A DNA stretch of 8,868 nucleotides from NCBI GenBank assembly GCA_039936115.1, contig JBDTIZ010000024.1:1-8868 (forward strand), written 5' to 3'. This document shows positions 7,536 to 8,868 of this stretch, one piece after another. This stretch comes from DATIJJ01 sp039936115. GTDB lineage: Bacteria > Pseudomonadota > Gammaproteobacteria > DSM-16500. Each line of letters starts with the position of its first letter. The first letter of the stretch is position 1. The notes beneath the pieces are model-generated. The model was given only the letters and a program-made list of their open reading frames with translations, was not told the origin of the DNA and did no database searches. The position numbers were made by a program, and so were the translations under genes.

Positions 7536-7558
7536 AGACGTCTTTACAATGTTATAAT
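7536..7558 (+). promoter_or_regulatory. Extended -10 promoter with adjacent AGACGTCT palindrome
   Basis: TGTTATAAT (7550-7558) is a perfect extended -10 (TGn followed by TATAAT). There is no good -35 at 17 bases, as is typical of extended -10 promoters. The perfect 8-base palindrome AGACGTCT (7536-7543) lies 6 bases upstream and could be an operator half. Transcription would start near 7565 and run into the 37-codon ORF and possibly the 242-aa gene. Confidence 0.55.
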
Positions 7559-7596
7559 TTTTTACATATAAAATTTTAAATTGAATCGAGGTTGTT

Positions 7597-7710
7597 ATGA
7601 TAGTTAGAAATTTTGGACTGCAGGTGCCTTTATTAAATAAACTTGAGGAAAGGCTGAGATTAACGACAGTTTGTCTACGACAACTTATTCATCTCTACCA
7701 TTGGATATAA
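7597..7710 (+). CDS. Small ORF, 37 aa, unknown
   Basis: A peptide of 37 residues, MIVRNFGLQVPLLNKLEE onward, ending LIHLYHWI. It has a GAGG ribosome binding site (7588-7591) 5 bases before the ATG and an extended -10 promoter about 40 bases upstream, which is good support for expression. The C-terminal half is Leu- and Arg-rich and could form an amphipathic helix. It ends 69 bases before the 242-aa gene, so it may be a leader peptide or a small partner in the same transcript. It is unlike any family I recognise. Confidence 0.45.
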   Translation: MIVRNFGLQVPLLNKLEERLRLTTVCLRQLIHLYHWI

Positions 7711-7779
7711 CTGGAATAATTGAAACATTTTTTTAAAACTAGATAGAACAAATTTAAATGTAAATATAAAGGCAAAACG

Positions 7780-8508
7780 ATGATTACGCGCGCACTAAGA
7801 CAGCTAGGTAACGGACTGGCCAGATTACGATTGGGCAGAGCTCGCCGCACACCCTCCGATGTAGATAACAATTCTTATATAGTAACCTTCTTGCCCGAAG
7901 AGGAAAAAAAGATTGCCCGGCATGCACCGCTTTCCAGTGAACTTTCTACCAGATTTGAAGAACTTACCGCCGCGCTTGTTGTAAACCGTAATAGATTGGT
8001 ACGAATAGAAGATATGAATAGCGATAGTCCCAGCACCAAGATATTTTTAAATGTGGCATTAGTAGGCGAACTAGTGAGTATAGGACTTTGCGTGAGTGGC
8101 AGTTTAGTTCCCGTAGCTGCTATTACTGTCACAGGATCTTGGATAGCTCTAATATCGGTTTCTCTAGATATAATGATTGGAATATGTTGTGACAATTCTC
8201 GCGTTATTGCGTCTGAATATCACCAGCACTTAGCACCTGATATCGAAATCGGATTTGCATATGATGCTTTAAAAAATACGACGGAAGAAAAGATTCAAGA
8301 TAACCAAAACGAACTACTTAAAATTAAAAATGATGCCTTAATGTCAGCTGAGTTTAAAATCGAAAACAATGCATTGATAGCCGCAGAGTTTAGATTGTTT
8401 GCTACGGCTCAAAAAATAGCGACACCAATACAGGATATCGTCTTAGAATATGCTGAATTAATAGATAAAAACACACAATACGGGGCGCCTTCATATCTTA
8501 AAAGCTGA
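7780..8508 (+). CDS. Predicted membrane-associated effector-like protein, 242 aa
   Basis: I recognise no family. The ATG at 7780 has an AAAGG site (7768-7772) 7 bases upstream. The first 23 residues (MITRALRQLGNGLARLRLGR and the following ARR) contain seven Arg and no acidic residue, and would form an amphipathic helix like a mitochondrial presequence. Residues 88-136 are strongly hydrophobic with a Pro at 111 in the turn, consistent with two membrane helices forming a hairpin. Residues 162-212 are predicted helical or coiled, with a 12-residue tandem repeat, KIKNDALMSAEF then KIENNALIAAEF (181-204). A membrane hairpin with a cytosolic coiled tail is a common design of intracellular-pathogen effectors. 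A plain bacterial inner-membrane protein remains possible. There is no cleavable signal peptide. Confidence 0.75.
   Translation: MITRALRQLGNGLARLRLGRARRTPSDVDNNSYIVTFLPEEEKKIARHAPLSSELSTRFEELTAALVVNRNRLVRIEDMNSDSPSTKIFLNVALVGELVSIGLCVSGSLVPVAAITVTGSWIALISVSLDIMIGICCDNSRVIASEYHQHLAPDIEIGFAYDALKNTTEEKIQDNQNELLKIKNDALMSAEFKIENNALIAAEFRLFATAQKIATPIQDIVLEYAELIDKNTQYGAPSYLKS
8320..8391 (+). repeat. 36-base tandem repeat within the 242-aa gene
   Basis: Two adjacent 36-base units (8320-8355 and 8356-8391) encode KIKNDALMSAEF and KIENNALIAAEF. Seven of 12 residues are identical and most changes are conservative, while the DNA has diverged at many positions. This points to an old in-frame duplication extending a helix. 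Confidence 0.75.
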
Positions 8509-8569
8509 ACTCTATAAAAGGGATCAAATCTAAGACTCGGCATAAAAGCGTGAAATCGCTAGAGCTTAA

Positions 8570-8587
8570 GCGAATACTAGTACTCGC
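8570..8587. terminator. Imperfect palindrome between convergent genes, possible terminator
   Basis: GCGA, A, TACTAGTA, C, TCGC forms an 18-base inverted repeat with one mismatch in each arm, midway between the 242-aa gene and the convergent small gene. TCGCT at 8556-8560 can instead pair with AGCGA at 8569-8573, so two exclusive hairpins are possible. There is no T-tract, so termination is only suggested by position. Confidence 0.3.
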
Positions 8588-8609
8588 GTTTACTGGAAAT
8601 ACCAATCTA

Positions 8610-8837
8610 TTATTTTGGAAATTCCTGTATAGTAAAGAAATTTTCCTCTAATTTTAAGCCTAACATTTTTAAATCATTTTTCGCCAACTCCTCTTCTACA
8701 GAGGCCCAATTTGCATAAGTACGACTAAATAGCCTTTCAGATTGGGGTTGTTTCGTAACCCTCTGGAGAGTATCATTCCGGCCATTATTTATCCAGCTAC
8801 CTATCCCTAGAAAGCAACAAGGAATACCCAATGCCAT
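8610..8837 (-). CDS. Small hypothetical protein, 75 aa
   Basis: An ORF from ATG 8837 to stop 8610, with an in-frame TAA directly before the ATG that fixes its upstream limit. No good ribosome binding site is seen. The first 17 residues (MALGIPCCFLGIGSWIN) are hydrophobic with two adjacent cysteines, and the rest is polar with a charged helix-like end (SVEEELAKNDLKMLGLKLEE). The amino-acid pattern is plausible for a real protein, possibly a small membrane- or lipid-anchored one, but it could be a chance ORF. It converges on the 242-aa gene. Confidence 0.4.
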   Translation of the reverse strand: MALGIPCCFLGIGSWINNGRNDTLQRVTKQPQSERLFSRTYANWASVEEELAKNDLKMLGLKLEENFFTIQEFPK

Positions 8838-8868
8838 TTAAATATTTTCAATCAAGACGCTCTTCTGC

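Larger units (their letters stand above)
7225..7779. other. Intergenic region with regulatory elements and two small ORFs
   Basis: This 555-base region separates the divergent YopJ-like and 242-aa genes. It holds the PmrA-like promoter facing left, a 22-codon ORF with its ribosome binding site in a hairpin loop, a palindrome at 7504-7519, an extended -10 promoter with an adjacent palindrome, and a 37-codon ORF. The segment around 7300-7355 is visibly more GC-rich than its surroundings and may be foreign or a remnant, but I do not recognise its source. Confidence 0.6.

Noticed and set aside
7875..8195. Antisense ORF of 106 codons within the 242-aa gene
   Set aside because: It mirrors the coding frame of a gene with a clear ribosome binding site and coherent protein features, and it has no support of its own.
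1..8868. CRISPR arrays, tRNA and rRNA genes
   Set aside because: No regularly spaced direct repeats, and no tRNA or rRNA signatures, were found on reading either strand.

Overview
The window looks like accessory DNA from a low-GC gammaproteobacterium of the Legionellales type (Legionella, Coxiella, Rickettsiella or Berkiella relatives). No marker gene proves this. The inference rests on three things: the AT-rich composition; large predicted effector-like proteins; and, in front of the largest one, a tandem CTTAAT element that matches the published PmrA box used by Legionella and Coxiella to control Dot/Icm type IV effector genes.

Left third (1-3218, + strand): the end of a Tn3-family transposon. 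A serine resolvase, cut off by the window edge, overlaps by 8 bases a Tn3 transposase broken into two reading frames near position 839. The transposase keeps its DDE residues but loses its usual C-terminal tail just after 3184. About 280 bases further on, at 3449-3498, there is a sequence with the shape of a Tn3-family terminal inverted repeat. It lies inside the 3' end of the next gene, so the transposon may have replaced that gene's original end.

Middle (3355-7224, - strand): two genes. The 348-residue protein is unrecognised, with a weak resemblance to a GNAT acetyltransferase fold; it has a sigma-70-like promoter and a leader of about 150 bases. The 825-residue protein is the most informative gene. 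Its N-terminal domain has the layout of YopJ-family (C55/CE clan) cysteine acetyltransferases or proteases (His82, Asp101, Gln157, Cys163), and its C-terminus carries degenerate alpha-helical repeats. It is therefore a strong candidate for a host-directed secreted effector, and the PmrA-like box and TATAAT hexamer sit directly upstream of it.

Right part (7225-8868): a 555-base intergenic stretch with the PmrA-like element, two small ORFs with good ribosome binding sites, an extended -10 promoter and several palindromes. A 242-residue gene follows, encoding an Arg-rich amphipathic N-terminus, a hydrophobic hairpin and a short tandem repeat, which suggests a membrane-targeted effector. A small convergent hypothetical gene closes the window.

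Taken together, this reads as an effector-gene cluster next to a decaying transposon. Host-directed function is inferred from domain layout and regulation and has not been shown.
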